Notes: generated by a model not told the origin, from the sequence alone. A DNA stretch of 15,869 nt from DATLYF01 sp035575095 (GCA_035575095.1 DATLYF010000005.1:1-15869); one strand, 5' to 3'. Positions 7,462-14,333 are shown, counted from the first letter of the stretch. Translations and numbers: made by a program.

Positions 7462-7964
7462 GTCTGCTGCTGACGCCGACGGCAGAGGCGCAGAGCGCGC
7501 CCGCGCCCATCTCGAGCTTCGCCGAGATGCTACGCCCGCCCCATCCCATCAACGAGGCCGGTCGCCGTCGCTACACCCCGCACATCGAGCGCATCGCCCG
7601 CAGCCAGCGCATCGACCCGGCGCTGATCCACGCCGTGATCAGCGCCGAGTCCGGCTATGACACTCACGCGGTCTCGCCCAAGGGCGCCATGGGACTGATG
7701 CAGATCCTGCCGGAGACCGCCGCCGAGCTGGGGCTGGCCGATCCCTTCGAGCCCCTGGCCAACATCGAGGCCGGGGTACGTCATCTCAAACGCCTGATGC
7801 GGCGCTATCCCAACATCCAGATCGCTCTCGCCGCCTACAATGCCGGCGAGGGTGCGGTGGAGCGGCGCACCCGCACCATCCCCCCTTACCCCGAAACCCA
7901 GCGCTATGTGGTACGGGTGCTGCATTTCTACATGGTCTACCGGCGCCAGGGGGCTGGTTTCTGA
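7323..7964 (+). CDS. Lytic transglycosylase, Slt-type catalytic domain
   Basis: Cleaves the MurNAc-GlcNAc bond of peptidoglycan with formation of 1,6-anhydro-MurNAc, in the periplasm. Catalytic motifs, numbered from the ATG at 7323, are ISAESGYD with catalytic Glu109, MGLMQILPETA (123-133) and AYNAGEGAVE (171-180), all in the order of family 1 transglycosylases. A hydrophobic export segment ending in TAEAQ lies at about 38-57. The start is uncertain. The ATG at 7323 has a good ribosome-binding site (GGGAG) but gives a 37-residue n-region and a 139-bp overlap with the DUF4124 gene. A GTG at 7446 gives a 16-bp overlap and 172 residues, but a signal peptide with no basic residues. No other ATG, GTG or TTG is available between. 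Its product is the substrate source for AnmK. Confidence 0.88.
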   Translation: MPALQRVTGTGADPVAAWLPAPGGCPPARSGIALRRRALALVPAILSLLLTPTAEAQSAPAPISSFAEMLRPPHPINEAGRRRYTPHIERIARSQRIDPALIHAVISAESGYDTHAVSPKGAMGLMQILPETAAELGLADPFEPLANIEAGVRHLKRLMRRYPNIQIALAAYNAGEGAVERRTRTIPPYPETQRYVVRVLHFYMVYRRQGAGF

Positions 7965-7996
7965 TACGAATTCGTCGCGGTGGCCGTCGCGTTTTC

Positions 7997-8038
7997 CTGA
8001 CCCAGATCAACCCTATCGCCGGGCACTACCCCTATGCT
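7997..8038 (+). promoter_or_regulatory. Probable class II FNR/ANR-dependent promoter of the DUF3149 gene
   Basis: The dyad CTGAC-CCAG-ATCAA (7997-8010) matches the FNR/ANR consensus TTGAT-N4-ATCAA at eight of ten positions, with a perfect right half. A -10-like TATGCT lies at 8033-8038. A start site at 8045 puts the dyad centre at -41.5, the classic class II activator position, with no good -35 needed. The start codon follows 30 bases later. Sequence match only; oxygen-responsive control is an inference. Confidence 0.5.
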
Positions 8039-8074
8039 TGAGGCCATCGGCTCATACCGCATGGGAGCAAGGCC

Positions 8075-8215
8075 ATGGGCAGCGTGATGAAGCAGTTTCT
8101 GACGACGGATTATGGCCTGATCAGCCTGGCCGGACTGCTATTCATCTTCGGCATGATGGGCTACCTGATCTGGCTGTTCTGGCGCAAGGCGCACACCCCG
8201 CCGCCCGAGGCGTGA
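8075..8215 (+). CDS. DUF3149 family small membrane protein
   Basis: A 46-residue protein with one transmembrane segment: an N-terminal KQFLTTDYGLIS motif, a hydrophobic helix from about 14 to 36, then a short basic, proline-rich tail (RKAHTPPPEA). The TTDYGL(I)SL...GMMGYLI pattern matches DUF3149 as I remember it, a family of tiny inner-membrane proteins in proteobacteria with no known role. GGGAGCAAGG lies just before the ATG at 8075; Met5 (8087) is an alternative start. It converges on nasA with a 12-bp gap. The upstream FNR/ANR-like promoter suggests expression at low oxygen, possibly with a respiratory membrane complex, but that is inference. Confidence 0.75.
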   Translation: MGSVMKQFLTTDYGLISLAGLLFIFGMMGYLIWLFWRKAHTPPPEA

Positions 8216-8227
8216 CTCTTCCCGCAC

Positions 8228-10987
8228 TTAGGCCGGCTGCCGCCGTTCTGCCAGAAGCTGGCGCAGTTCCGGCAGGCAGGAACCGCACTGGGTGCCGGCC
8301 TTGAGGGCACAGCCGATGGCTTCGGGGGTAGCGAGTCCCTGCTCGCGGATGGCGGCACGCAGCGTATCCAGGCCGACGCCGTGGCAGACGCAGACGATAC
8401 GTCCGCCGTCGCGGCGGCCATGCAGCGGCCGTCCGATCAGCAGGCCGGCGCGTTCTTCCGGTCCCAGTTCGGGGCGGACGAACAGCCCGCTCAGCCAGTC
8501 GCGCGGCGGCAGGTGGTGATCCGGGGCGATCAACAGGCAGGCCAATAGCCGTCCCCCGGCCAATACCGCGCCACGGTAGCGGCCGGCACCGGGATCGGCG
8601 AAGGCCAGCCATTCCCGGCCCTCACCCTCCCCTACCAGCCCTCGCAGCCATTCGCCCCAATCGCCGGCCGGCGTGTCTCCGGCCAGCTCGTAGCGCCAGT
8701 GTTCGTGGCCGCGCACCGTCACCCGGTAGGTCAGCTCCATCGGCAGCTGCAAGGGATGGCGGGAGAGCAGAAAGCCTTGCCAGGCCGGACGGAAGGCGCT
8801 CACCCGCACCGGCGTGTGCTTGAGCTCGGGCTGCCCCGAGAGCGGATCCACCGCCGGGTTGACCACCGCGCCAACGCGGCCGCGGCTGGCCTGGGGGCTG
8901 CCCCAATGCATGGGCACGAAGACGCTGCCAGGGCGCTGGTCGTCGCTGAGCCGGGCACGCACCACCACCTCGCCCCAGCGGCTCTCTACCCGCGCCAGAG
9001 CGCCCTCCGCCACCCCCAGGGCCAGGGCGTCCACGGGGTGCAGCTCGACATAGGGTTCCGGCGTGTGGGCGCACAGCCGCGGCGACTTGCCGGTGCGGGT
9101 CAGGGTATGCCAGTGGTCGCGCACCCGGCCGCTGTTGAGCACCAGCGGATAGCCATCGTCGGGGGCATGGGCCGGGGCGTGACCGGCGATGGGCAACAGC
9201 CGCGCCCGCCCCGTCGGGGTGGTGAAACCACCGGCGGCGAACAGCCGCGTCGGTTCCGCGGCGGCGCCGGCCGGCATCGGCCACTGCACCGGCGCAAGCG
9301 CGGCGTAGCCGGCATCGCTCACCCCGGCCAGAGCGGAGATGTCGAACAGCCGACGGCTCTCCCCCCGCAGGGGAAGAGGGGAATAGCCGGTATTCTCGAA
9401 GCCCGACAGCGCTGCGTGCTCGCGGAAGATGTCGGCCGCTGACTGGTAGGGGAAGGCAGCGCCGAAGCCCATGCGCCGCGCCACCTGAGCGATGATCCAC
9501 CAGTCGGCACGGGCCTCGCCGGGGGCGGGCAGGAAGGCGCGCTGGCGCGAGATGCGCCGTTCGGAGTTGGTCACCGTACCGTCCTTCTCGCCCCAGGTCA
9601 GGGCCGGCAGGCGGATATGGGCGAGCTTCATCGTATCGGTGTCGGCCACGGCATCGGAGACGATCACCAGCGGGCAGGCGCGCAGCGCCTCACGCACCGC
9701 ATCGGCATCGGGCATGCTCACCACCGGGTTGGTGCCCATGATCCACAGCGCCTTGATGCGGCCCTCGGCGACGGCGCGGAACAGCTCCACGGCCTTGAGG
9801 CCGGGGGCGGCGGCGACCTTGCCCGTCCCCCTGACCCTCCCCCCCTCGGGAGCAGGGGATGTTATCTCATGCCAGAAGCGCCGCACCCGCTCGACGTTGT
9901 CCGGGGCGAAATCCATATGCGCGGCGAGCTGGTTGGCCAGCCCGCCCACCTCGCGCCCGCCCATGGCATTGGGCTGGCCAGTGACCGAGAACGGCCCGCA
10001 ACCGGGACGGCCGATGCGCCCACTGGCGAGATGGCAGTTAAGGATGGCGTTGACCTTGTCGGCGCCGTAGCTGGACTGGTTCACCCCTTGAGAGAATACC
10101 GTCACCACCTTCTCGGTGCGGGCGAACAGGGCGTAGAACTCCGCCACCTGCTCCTCGCTCAGCCCACAGCGGCGCGCTACGGCGGGGACCGAAGGGGCAT
10201 CCTCACGGGCCGCCCGCAACGCGCTCCAGTAGCCCTCGGCATGGGCATCGAGAAAGGCACCGTCCACCCGATCGTGCTGGTGCAGCCAGACCAGCAGGCC
10301 GTTGAACAGGGCGGTGTCGCTGCCCGGAGCGAGCGCCAGGTGCAGCTCCGCCCCTTCGGTGCTGGCGGTGCGGCGCGGGTCGATGACCACCAGCTTGGGC
10401 TTGCCCTCGCGCACTTGCCGTGCCGCCCGGATGCGCTGGTACAGCACTGGGTGGCACCAGGCCAGGTTGGAGCCCACCAGCACGATCAGGTCGGCCTGCT
10501 CCAGATCCTCGTAACAGGTCGGCACCACGTCCTCGCCGAAGGCGCGGGTGTGCCCGGCCACCGCCGAGGACATGCACAGCCGCGAGTTGGTGTCGATGTT
10601 GGCGGCGCCGATGAAACCCTTCATCAGCTTGTTGGCCACGTAGTAGTCCTCGGTCAGCAATTGACCGGAGACGTAGAAGGCCACGGCTTCGGGGCCGTGC
10701 TCAGCGATGCTGCGGGACAGCCCCTGGGCCACGGCATCCAGGGCATCGGCCCAGCTCACCCGGCGGCCGCGGATCTCGGGATGCAGCAGTCTCCCGTCCA
10801 GGCCTACCGTCTCGCCCAGTGCCGAACCCTTGGAGCAGAGCCGGCCGAAGTTGGCCGGGTGTCGCGGATCGCCGCGCACCTCGACCGTGCCGTCGGCGTG
10901 CCGCCTGGCGAGGATGCCGCAGCCCACACCGCAGTAGGGGCAGGTGGTGCGCACTCCCGCCTCCGGGTTGACGCTGTCGTCGACCAT
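8228..10987 (-). CDS. nasA: Assimilatory nitrate reductase, catalytic subunit
   Basis: Molybdenum (bis-MGD) enzyme that reduces nitrate to nitrite in the cytoplasm. The 919-residue protein begins with the [4Fe-4S] ligands Cys16, Cys19, Cys23 and Cys51 (CPYCGVGCG...LCSKG). The molybdopterin oxidoreductase domain follows (IMGTNP, the RVRDHWHTLTRTGKSPRL stretch and a molydopterin dinucleotide-binding domain). A C-terminal BFD-like [2Fe-2S] domain, with Cys866, Cys868, Cys901 and Cys904, is as in Klebsiella NasA. I chose the ATG at 10987 for the GGGGAGGG ribosome-binding site and family alignment; it lies 19 bp after the nirD stop, so the two are co-transcribed. Two segments, about 374-389 and 535-544, look like in-frame palindromic repeat insertions. 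No separate NasB/NasC electron-transfer subunit and no cobA follows. Confidence 0.95.
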   Translation of the reverse strand: MVDDSVNPEAGVRTTCPYCGVGCGILARRHADGTVEVRGDPRHPANFGRLCSKGSALGETVGLDGRLLHPEIRGRRVSWADALDAVAQGLSRSIAEHGPEAVAFYVSGQLLTEDYYVANKLMKGFIGAANIDTNSRLCMSSAVAGHTRAFGEDVVPTCYEDLEQADLIVLVGSNLAWCHPVLYQRIRAARQVREGKPKLVVIDPRRTASTEGAELHLALAPGSDTALFNGLLVWLHQHDRVDGAFLDAHAEGYWSALRAAREDAPSVPAVARRCGLSEEQVAEFYALFARTEKVVTVFSQGVNQSSYGADKVNAILNCHLASGRIGRPGCGPFSVTGQPNAMGGREVGGLANQLAAHMDFAPDNVERVRRFWHEITSPAPEGGRVRGTGKVAAAPGLKAVELFRAVAEGRIKALWIMGTNPVVSMPDADAVREALRACPLVIVSDAVADTDTMKLAHIRLPALTWGEKDGTVTNSERRISRQRAFLPAPGEARADWWIIAQVARRMGFGAAFPYQSAADIFREHAALSGFENTGYSPLPLRGESRRLFDISALAGVSDAGYAALAPVQWPMPAGAAAEPTRLFAAGGFTTPTGRARLLPIAGHAPAHAPDDGYPLVLNSGRVRDHWHTLTRTGKSPRLCAHTPEPYVELHPVDALALGVAEGALARVESRWGEVVVRARLSDDQRPGSVFVPMHWGSPQASRGRVGAVVNPAVDPLSGQPELKHTPVRVSAFRPAWQGFLLSRHPLQLPMELTYRVTVRGHEHWRYELAGDTPAGDWGEWLRGLVGEGEGREWLAFADPGAGRYRGAVLAGGRLLACLLIAPDHHLPPRDWLSGLFVRPELGPEERAGLLIGRPLHGRRDGGRIVCVCHGVGLDTLRAAIREQGLATPEAIGCALKAGTQCGSCLPELRQLLAERRQPA
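9356..9385 (-). repeat. Palindromic repeat-like segment within nasA, copy B
   Basis: On the minus strand CCCCTCTTCCCC and GGGGGGAGAG form an imperfect inverted repeat around a two- to three-base centre, close in sequence to copy A at 2629-2661. It codes for residues about 535-544 (YSPLPLRGES) of NasA without breaking the frame. It falls between SGFENTG and RRLFDIS, where I recall relatives having only a few residues. Confidence 0.45.
9821..9868 (-). repeat. Palindromic repeat-like segment within nasA, copy C
   Basis: Minus-strand ATCCCCTGCTCCC followed by GAGGGGGGGAGGGTCAGGG has the two arms and the GGGTNAGGG tail of the CCCTCTCCC-type repeat seen at 2629-2661. It codes in frame for about 16 residues (374-389, from EITSPAPEGG to RVRGTG) between FWH and KVAAAPGLKAVELF. 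From memory, relatives run almost directly from the FW motif into the PGLKAV motif. Confidence 0.5.
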
Positions 10988-11006
10988 GGCCCGCCCTCCC
11001 CTGCTC

Positions 11007-11357
11007 TCACGCGACGTCCCGCGCCGGGAACGGGACCACGTTGGCATCGATCTGCAGCCAGATGCGGCCGTCCGCCGTCATCTTCACCGGGTAACGGGCG
11101 GCGCAGCCCTGGTCCGGGGCCACCGCCGCACCGCTCTCCAGCTCCAGCACCCAGTTGTGCAGCGGGCAAGTGACGCGGTGGCCGTGGACGATGCCCTGGG
11201 ACAGCGGGCCGCCCTTGTGCGGGCAGCGATCACGCAGGGCGAACACCTGATCGTCATTGGTGCGGAACACGGCGATGTCGCCCTGAGGGGATTTCACCAC
11301 CCGCGCGCCCAGGCGCGGGATGTCGTCGAGAGTGCCGATGTCGTGCCAGTCGCTCAT
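11007..11357 (-). CDS. nirD: Nitrite reductase (NAD(P)H) small subunit
   Basis: Rieske-type small subunit that works with NirB in reducing nitrite to ammonium in the cytoplasm. The 116-residue protein has the [2Fe-2S] ligand set Cys45-Pro-His47 (RCPHKGGPLS) and Cys64-Pro-Leu-His67 (CPLHNW), so unlike enterobacterial NirD, which lacks some of these, it should bind a cluster. A strong GGAGGAATCAGC ribosome-binding stretch precedes the ATG at 11357. It lies 56 bp after nirB and 19 bp before nasA in a three-gene operon. Confidence 0.95.
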   Translation of the reverse strand: MSDWHDIGTLDDIPRLGARVVKSPQGDIAVFRTNDDQVFALRDRCPHKGGPLSQGIVHGHRVTCPLHNWVLELESGAAVAPDQGCAARYPVKMTADGRIWLQIDANVVPFPARDVA

Positions 11358-11413
11358 GTGCTGATTCCTCCGCTCTTGATTTCCTCGCCCGGACAGGGGA
11401 GGAGCTGCGATCT

Positions 11414-13849
11414 TCACCCCACCCGCCGCAGCGGCTGGAACTCGTGGGCGTCCACGCCAGCGGCGGCGCGCTCGGCCCAGGGGTCGACCTGGGCGTACTT
11501 CTGCGACTCCAGAAAGCGCTGGTAGAGCGCCTCGCGGCCCTCGGCATCCTCGACGATGCGGCTCTTCACATAGCTCAGGCCGACCCGCTCCAGCCACGGC
11601 GCGGTGCGCTCCAGGTAGCGGGCCTCCTCGCGGTAGAGCTGCATGAAGGCGCAGGCGTACTCCAGCACCTCTTCCTCGGTGGCGACCTTGCACAGCAGAT
11701 CGGTGGCGCGCACCTTGATGCCACCATTGCCGCCTACGTGCAGCTCGTAGCCGGAGTCGACGCAGACCACGCCGAAGTCCTTGATGGTGGCCTCGGCGCA
11801 GTTGCGCGGGCAGCCGGAGACCGCCATCTTGACCTTGTGCGGGGTCCAGGAGCCCCAGGTCATCTTCTCCAACTTGATGCCCAGTCCGGTGGAGTCCTGG
11901 GTGCCGAAGCGGCACCACTCGGAGCCGACGCAGGTCTTCACGGTGCGCAGCGCCTTGCCGTAGGCATGCCCCGAGACCATGCCAGCGGCGTTGAGGTCGG
12001 CCCAGACCTTGGGCAGGTCTTCCTTCTTCACCCCCAGCAGGTCGATGCGCTGACCGCCGGTGATCTTCACCGTCGGGATGTGGTACTTCTCGGCCACCTC
12101 GGCGATGGCGCGCAGCTCCGCCGGATTGGTGACCCCGCCCCACATGCGCGGGATCACCGAGTAGGTGCCGTCCTTCTGGATGTTGGCGTGGACGCGCTCA
12201 TTGATGAAGCGCGACTGCGACTCGTCGTGCGCCTCTCCCGGCCAGGTGGCGAGCAGGTAGTAGTTGACGGCCGGGCGGCAGGAATGGCAGCCGTCGGGGT
12301 TCTTCCACTCCAGGAAGCAGAACACCTGTTCGCGGGAAGTCAGGTGCTGTTCGCGGATGGCCTTGCGCACCTGATCGTGGGAGTAGTCGGTGCAGGGGCA
12401 CAGCGGCTTCTCCTTGGGCGTCTTGGAGTAGTCGCCGACGGTGGCGGCCAGGATCTGCTCCACCAGGCCGGTGCAGGAGCCGCAGGAGGCCGAGGCCTTG
12501 GTGTGGGCGCGCACCTCCTCCAGGGTGAACAGCTTCTTCTCGGTGATGGCCTTGACGATGGTGCCCTTGCACACGCCGTTGCAGCCGCAGATCTCGGCGT
12601 TGTCCGGCATGGCCATGACGTTGTTGCCGCCGTGGCCGGAATTGCCCAGGTGGGCCTGGCCGAACAGGATGTGCTCGCGGATATCGGCGATATCGGTACC
12701 CTCGCGCAGCAACTGGAAGTACCAGGTGCCGTCGATGGTGTCGCCGTACATCACCGCGCCTTGGATGCGGTTGTCCTTGACCACCAGCTTCTTGTAGACG
12801 CCGCGGGCACGGTCGTGCAGCACGATGGCCTCGCTGTCCGGGCCGCCGTTGAAGTTGCCCGCGGAGAACAGGTCAATGCCGGTCACCTTGAGCTTGGTGG
12901 AGGTCACTGAGCCCTGGTAGCGGCCGATGCCGTAGCGGGCCAGGTGGTTGGCGCAGACCTTGGCCTGCTCCCACAGCGGTGCCACCAGGCCGTAGCACTG
13001 GCCACGGTGCTGCACGCACTCGCCGACGGCGTAGACCCGGGGATCATAGGTCTGCAGGGTGTCGTTGACCACTACGCCGCGCTCGCAGTGGATGCCGGCC
13101 TGCTTGGCCAGCTCGATGTTGGGCCGGATGCCCACGGCCATCACCACCAGGTCGGCGGCAATCTCCAGGCCGTCCTTGAAGCGCACGCCGGTGACGCATT
13201 CGGCGCCGAGGACGGCCTCGGTCTGCCGCCCCATGAGGAAGCGGATGCCGCGCTCCTCCAGGCTGGCCTTGAGCATGTCGGCGGCTACCTGATCGAGCTG
13301 GCGCTCCATGAGGATGTCCAACAGATGCACCACGGTCACCTGCATGCCCTGCTTGAGCAGACCGTTGGCCGCCTCCAGGCCGAGCAGGCCGCCGCCGATG
13401 ATCACGGCATGCTTCTTCCCGCTGTGTGCGGTGGCGAGCATGGTCTCCACGTCGCGGATGTCGCGGAAGCCGATCACTCCGGGCAAGTCGTTGCCGGGCA
13501 CCGGCAGGATGAAGGGATTGGAGCCGGTGGCCAGCAGCAGCCGGTCGTAGCCGGCCTCGCTGCCGTCGGCAGCGATCACCCGTCGCCGGGCGCGGTCGAT
13601 GCGCTGCACCGGCTTGCCGGCGTGCAAAGTGATGCCGCGCGCAGCGTACCAGTCCAGATCGTTGATCATGATGTCGTTCAGGGTTTTCTCCCCGGCCAGC
13701 ACCGGCGACAGCAGGATGCGGTTGTAGTTGCCGTAGGGCTCCGCACCGAACACGGTGATCTCGTAACGATCCGGCGCGATCGCCAGCAGTTCCTCGACGG
13801 TGCGCATGCCGGCCATGCCATTGCCGACCACCACCAGCTTCTCTTTCAT
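11414..13849 (-). CDS. nirB: Nitrite reductase (NAD(P)H) large subunit
   Basis: Cytoplasmic sirohaem enzyme that passes six electrons from NAD(P)H to nitrite, giving ammonium. The 811 residues match the family. In order there are an FAD domain (VVVGNGMAGMR at the N-terminus), an NAD(P)-binding loop (AVIIGGGLLGLEAA), a BFD-like [2Fe-2S] domain (CGCNGVCKG at about 417, then SASCGSCTGL), a second Cys-rich stretch (LCPCTDY...DGCHSCRP), and the sirohaem/[4Fe-4S] ligands in TCVGSEWCRFG (about 638) and SGCPRNCAEA (about 680). I chose the ATG at 13849, which follows AGGAAACGTCC and begins the conserved MKEKLVVVGNG; an ATG at 13915 would add 22 non-family residues. First gene of nirB-nirD-nasA, under a predicted sigma54 promoter. 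Confidence 0.97.
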   Translation of the reverse strand: MKEKLVVVGNGMAGMRTVEELLAIAPDRYEITVFGAEPYGNYNRILLSPVLAGEKTLNDIMINDLDWYAARGITLHAGKPVQRIDRARRRVIAADGSEAGYDRLLLATGSNPFILPVPGNDLPGVIGFRDIRDVETMLATAHSGKKHAVIIGGGLLGLEAANGLLKQGMQVTVVHLLDILMERQLDQVAADMLKASLEERGIRFLMGRQTEAVLGAECVTGVRFKDGLEIAADLVVMAVGIRPNIELAKQAGIHCERGVVVNDTLQTYDPRVYAVGECVQHRGQCYGLVAPLWEQAKVCANHLARYGIGRYQGSVTSTKLKVTGIDLFSAGNFNGGPDSEAIVLHDRARGVYKKLVVKDNRIQGAVMYGDTIDGTWYFQLLREGTDIADIREHILFGQAHLGNSGHGGNNVMAMPDNAEICGCNGVCKGTIVKAITEKKLFTLEEVRAHTKASASCGSCTGLVEQILAATVGDYSKTPKEKPLCPCTDYSHDQVRKAIREQHLTSREQVFCFLEWKNPDGCHSCRPAVNYYLLATWPGEAHDESQSRFINERVHANIQKDGTYSVIPRMWGGVTNPAELRAIAEVAEKYHIPTVKITGGQRIDLLGVKKEDLPKVWADLNAAGMVSGHAYGKALRTVKTCVGSEWCRFGTQDSTGLGIKLEKMTWGSWTPHKVKMAVSGCPRNCAEATIKDFGVVCVDSGYELHVGGNGGIKVRATDLLCKVATEEEVLEYACAFMQLYREEARYLERTAPWLERVGLSYVKSRIVEDAEGREALYQRFLESQKYAQVDPWAERAAAGVDAHEFQPLRRVG

Positions 13850-13929
13850 GGACGTTTCCTCGCGGATCAGACTCTGCTCTGTTCCCGACGGGTTCCGCAT
13901 TCCCGTCACTGGCATTCACCCCGGTCTCA

Positions 13930-13945
13930 AGCACAAGCCGTGCCA
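13930..13945 (-). promoter_or_regulatory. sigma54 (RpoN) promoter of nirB-nirD-nasA
   Basis: The minus-strand sequence TGGCACGGCTTGTGCT matches the sigma54 consensus TGGCACGRNNNTTGCW with one mismatch. The invariant GG (13944-13943) and GC (13932-13931) are separated by exactly 10 bases. The predicted start site is about 13919, giving a 70-base leader to the nirB ATG. Confidence 0.8.
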
Positions 13946-14046
13946 GACGAATTACCGCCCCCCTACATGCCCGTCATGACGCGTATTGCGCAGAAACTTC
14001 TCCTTTTATTTGCCGCTTTCTTCTAGCAGGCTTATTCACGAAGCGA

Positions 14047-14063
14047 TGCACCAGAAATGCGCA
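14047..14063. promoter_or_regulatory. NtrC-like binding site 1 (nirB side)
   Basis: TGCAC-CAGAAAT-GCGCA matches TGCAC-N7-GTGCA at nine of ten positions. Its centre is about 136 bp upstream of the predicted nirB start site, a normal enhancer distance for a sigma54 activator. Confidence 0.5.
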
Positions 14064-14076
14064 ATAACAGAGTCAT

Positions 14077-14093
14077 TGCATTGTCTTGGAGCA
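14077..14093. promoter_or_regulatory. Weak NtrC-like binding site 2 (nirB side)
   Basis: TGCAT-TGTCTTG-GAGCA matches TGCAC-N7-GTGCA at eight of ten positions. Its centre is 30 bp from site 1, close to three helical turns. On its own it would not be called; the spacing and context make it plausible. Confidence 0.3.
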
Positions 14094-14125
14094 CATTTTT
14101 CTACCTCAAAATGACATAATATATA

Positions 14126-14160
14126 TACCACTAAAGTTATACATTAAATTACCACTAAAG
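14126..14160 (+). repeat. 11-bp direct repeat TACCACTAAAG, 24-bp period
   Basis: Two exact copies of TACCACTAAAG (14126-14136 and 14150-14160) lie in a markedly AT-rich patch between the two pairs of NtrC-like sites. The first seven bases fit the NarL/NarP heptamer TACYNMT, but the layout is not that of a known NarL operator. Binding of another regulator or a DNA-bending protein is possible. Confidence 0.5.
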
Positions 14161-14192
14161 GTCAGGTGACGTTTCTGATCATCGCAGCTTAC

Positions 14193-14209
14193 CGCACACA
14201 ATCAGTGCA
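14193..14209. promoter_or_regulatory. NtrC-like binding site 3 (transporter side)
   Basis: The perfect core GCAC-ACAATCA-GTGC (14194-14208) gives nine of ten matches to TGCAC-N7-GTGCA. Its centre, at 14201, is about 143 bp upstream of the predicted transporter start site and exactly 42 bp (four helical turns) from site 4. Confidence 0.68.
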
Positions 14210-14234
14210 TTAGCGCCACCACACCTTCCGCTCC

Positions 14235-14251
14235 AGCACCACATTTGTGCA
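14235..14251. promoter_or_regulatory. NtrC-like binding site 4 (transporter side)
   Basis: The perfect core GCAC-CACATTT-GTGC (14236-14250) gives nine of ten matches to TGCAC-N7-GTGCA. Its centre, at 14243, is about 101 bp upstream of the predicted transporter start site. With site 3 it forms a phased tandem enhancer. Confidence 0.68.
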
Positions 14252-14317
14252 TCGCAATAAACACATGAGTTACGCGAATTCCCTGCAACCGCCGATGGTT
14301 GCTGGCATTTGCAGAAT

Positions 14318-14333
14318 TGGCCCGGCATTTGCC
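14318..14333 (+). promoter_or_regulatory. sigma54 (RpoN) promoter of the nitrate transporter gene
   Basis: TGGCCCGGCATTTGCC matches TGGCACGRNNNTTGCW with two mismatches, at the fifth and last positions. The invariant GG (14319-14320) and GC (14331-14332) are 10 bases apart. The predicted start site is about 14344, giving a 30-base leader that contains the ribosome-binding site AGGGGA at 14360-14365. Confidence 0.75.

Noticed and set aside
9617..14026. Long plus-strand open frames antisense to nasA and nirB (518, 488 and 360 codons at 9617, 11444 and 12944)
   Set aside because: They are composition shadows of high-GC genes: rich in His, Gly, Ala, Val and Leu with no family motif, and they lie opposite unmistakable enzymes.
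14085..14101. TTGGAGCACATTTTTCT as another sigma54 promoter
   Set aside because: The GC of the -12 element is missing at the required 10-base spacing from GG.
14282..14305. Hairpin GCAACC-GCCGAT-GGTTGC with a hexaloop, considered as a NasR/ANTAR-type leader element
   Set aside because: It lies upstream of the predicted start site at 14344, so it would not be in the mRNA. The loop also lacks the usual first A, and no second matching hairpin or terminator is present.
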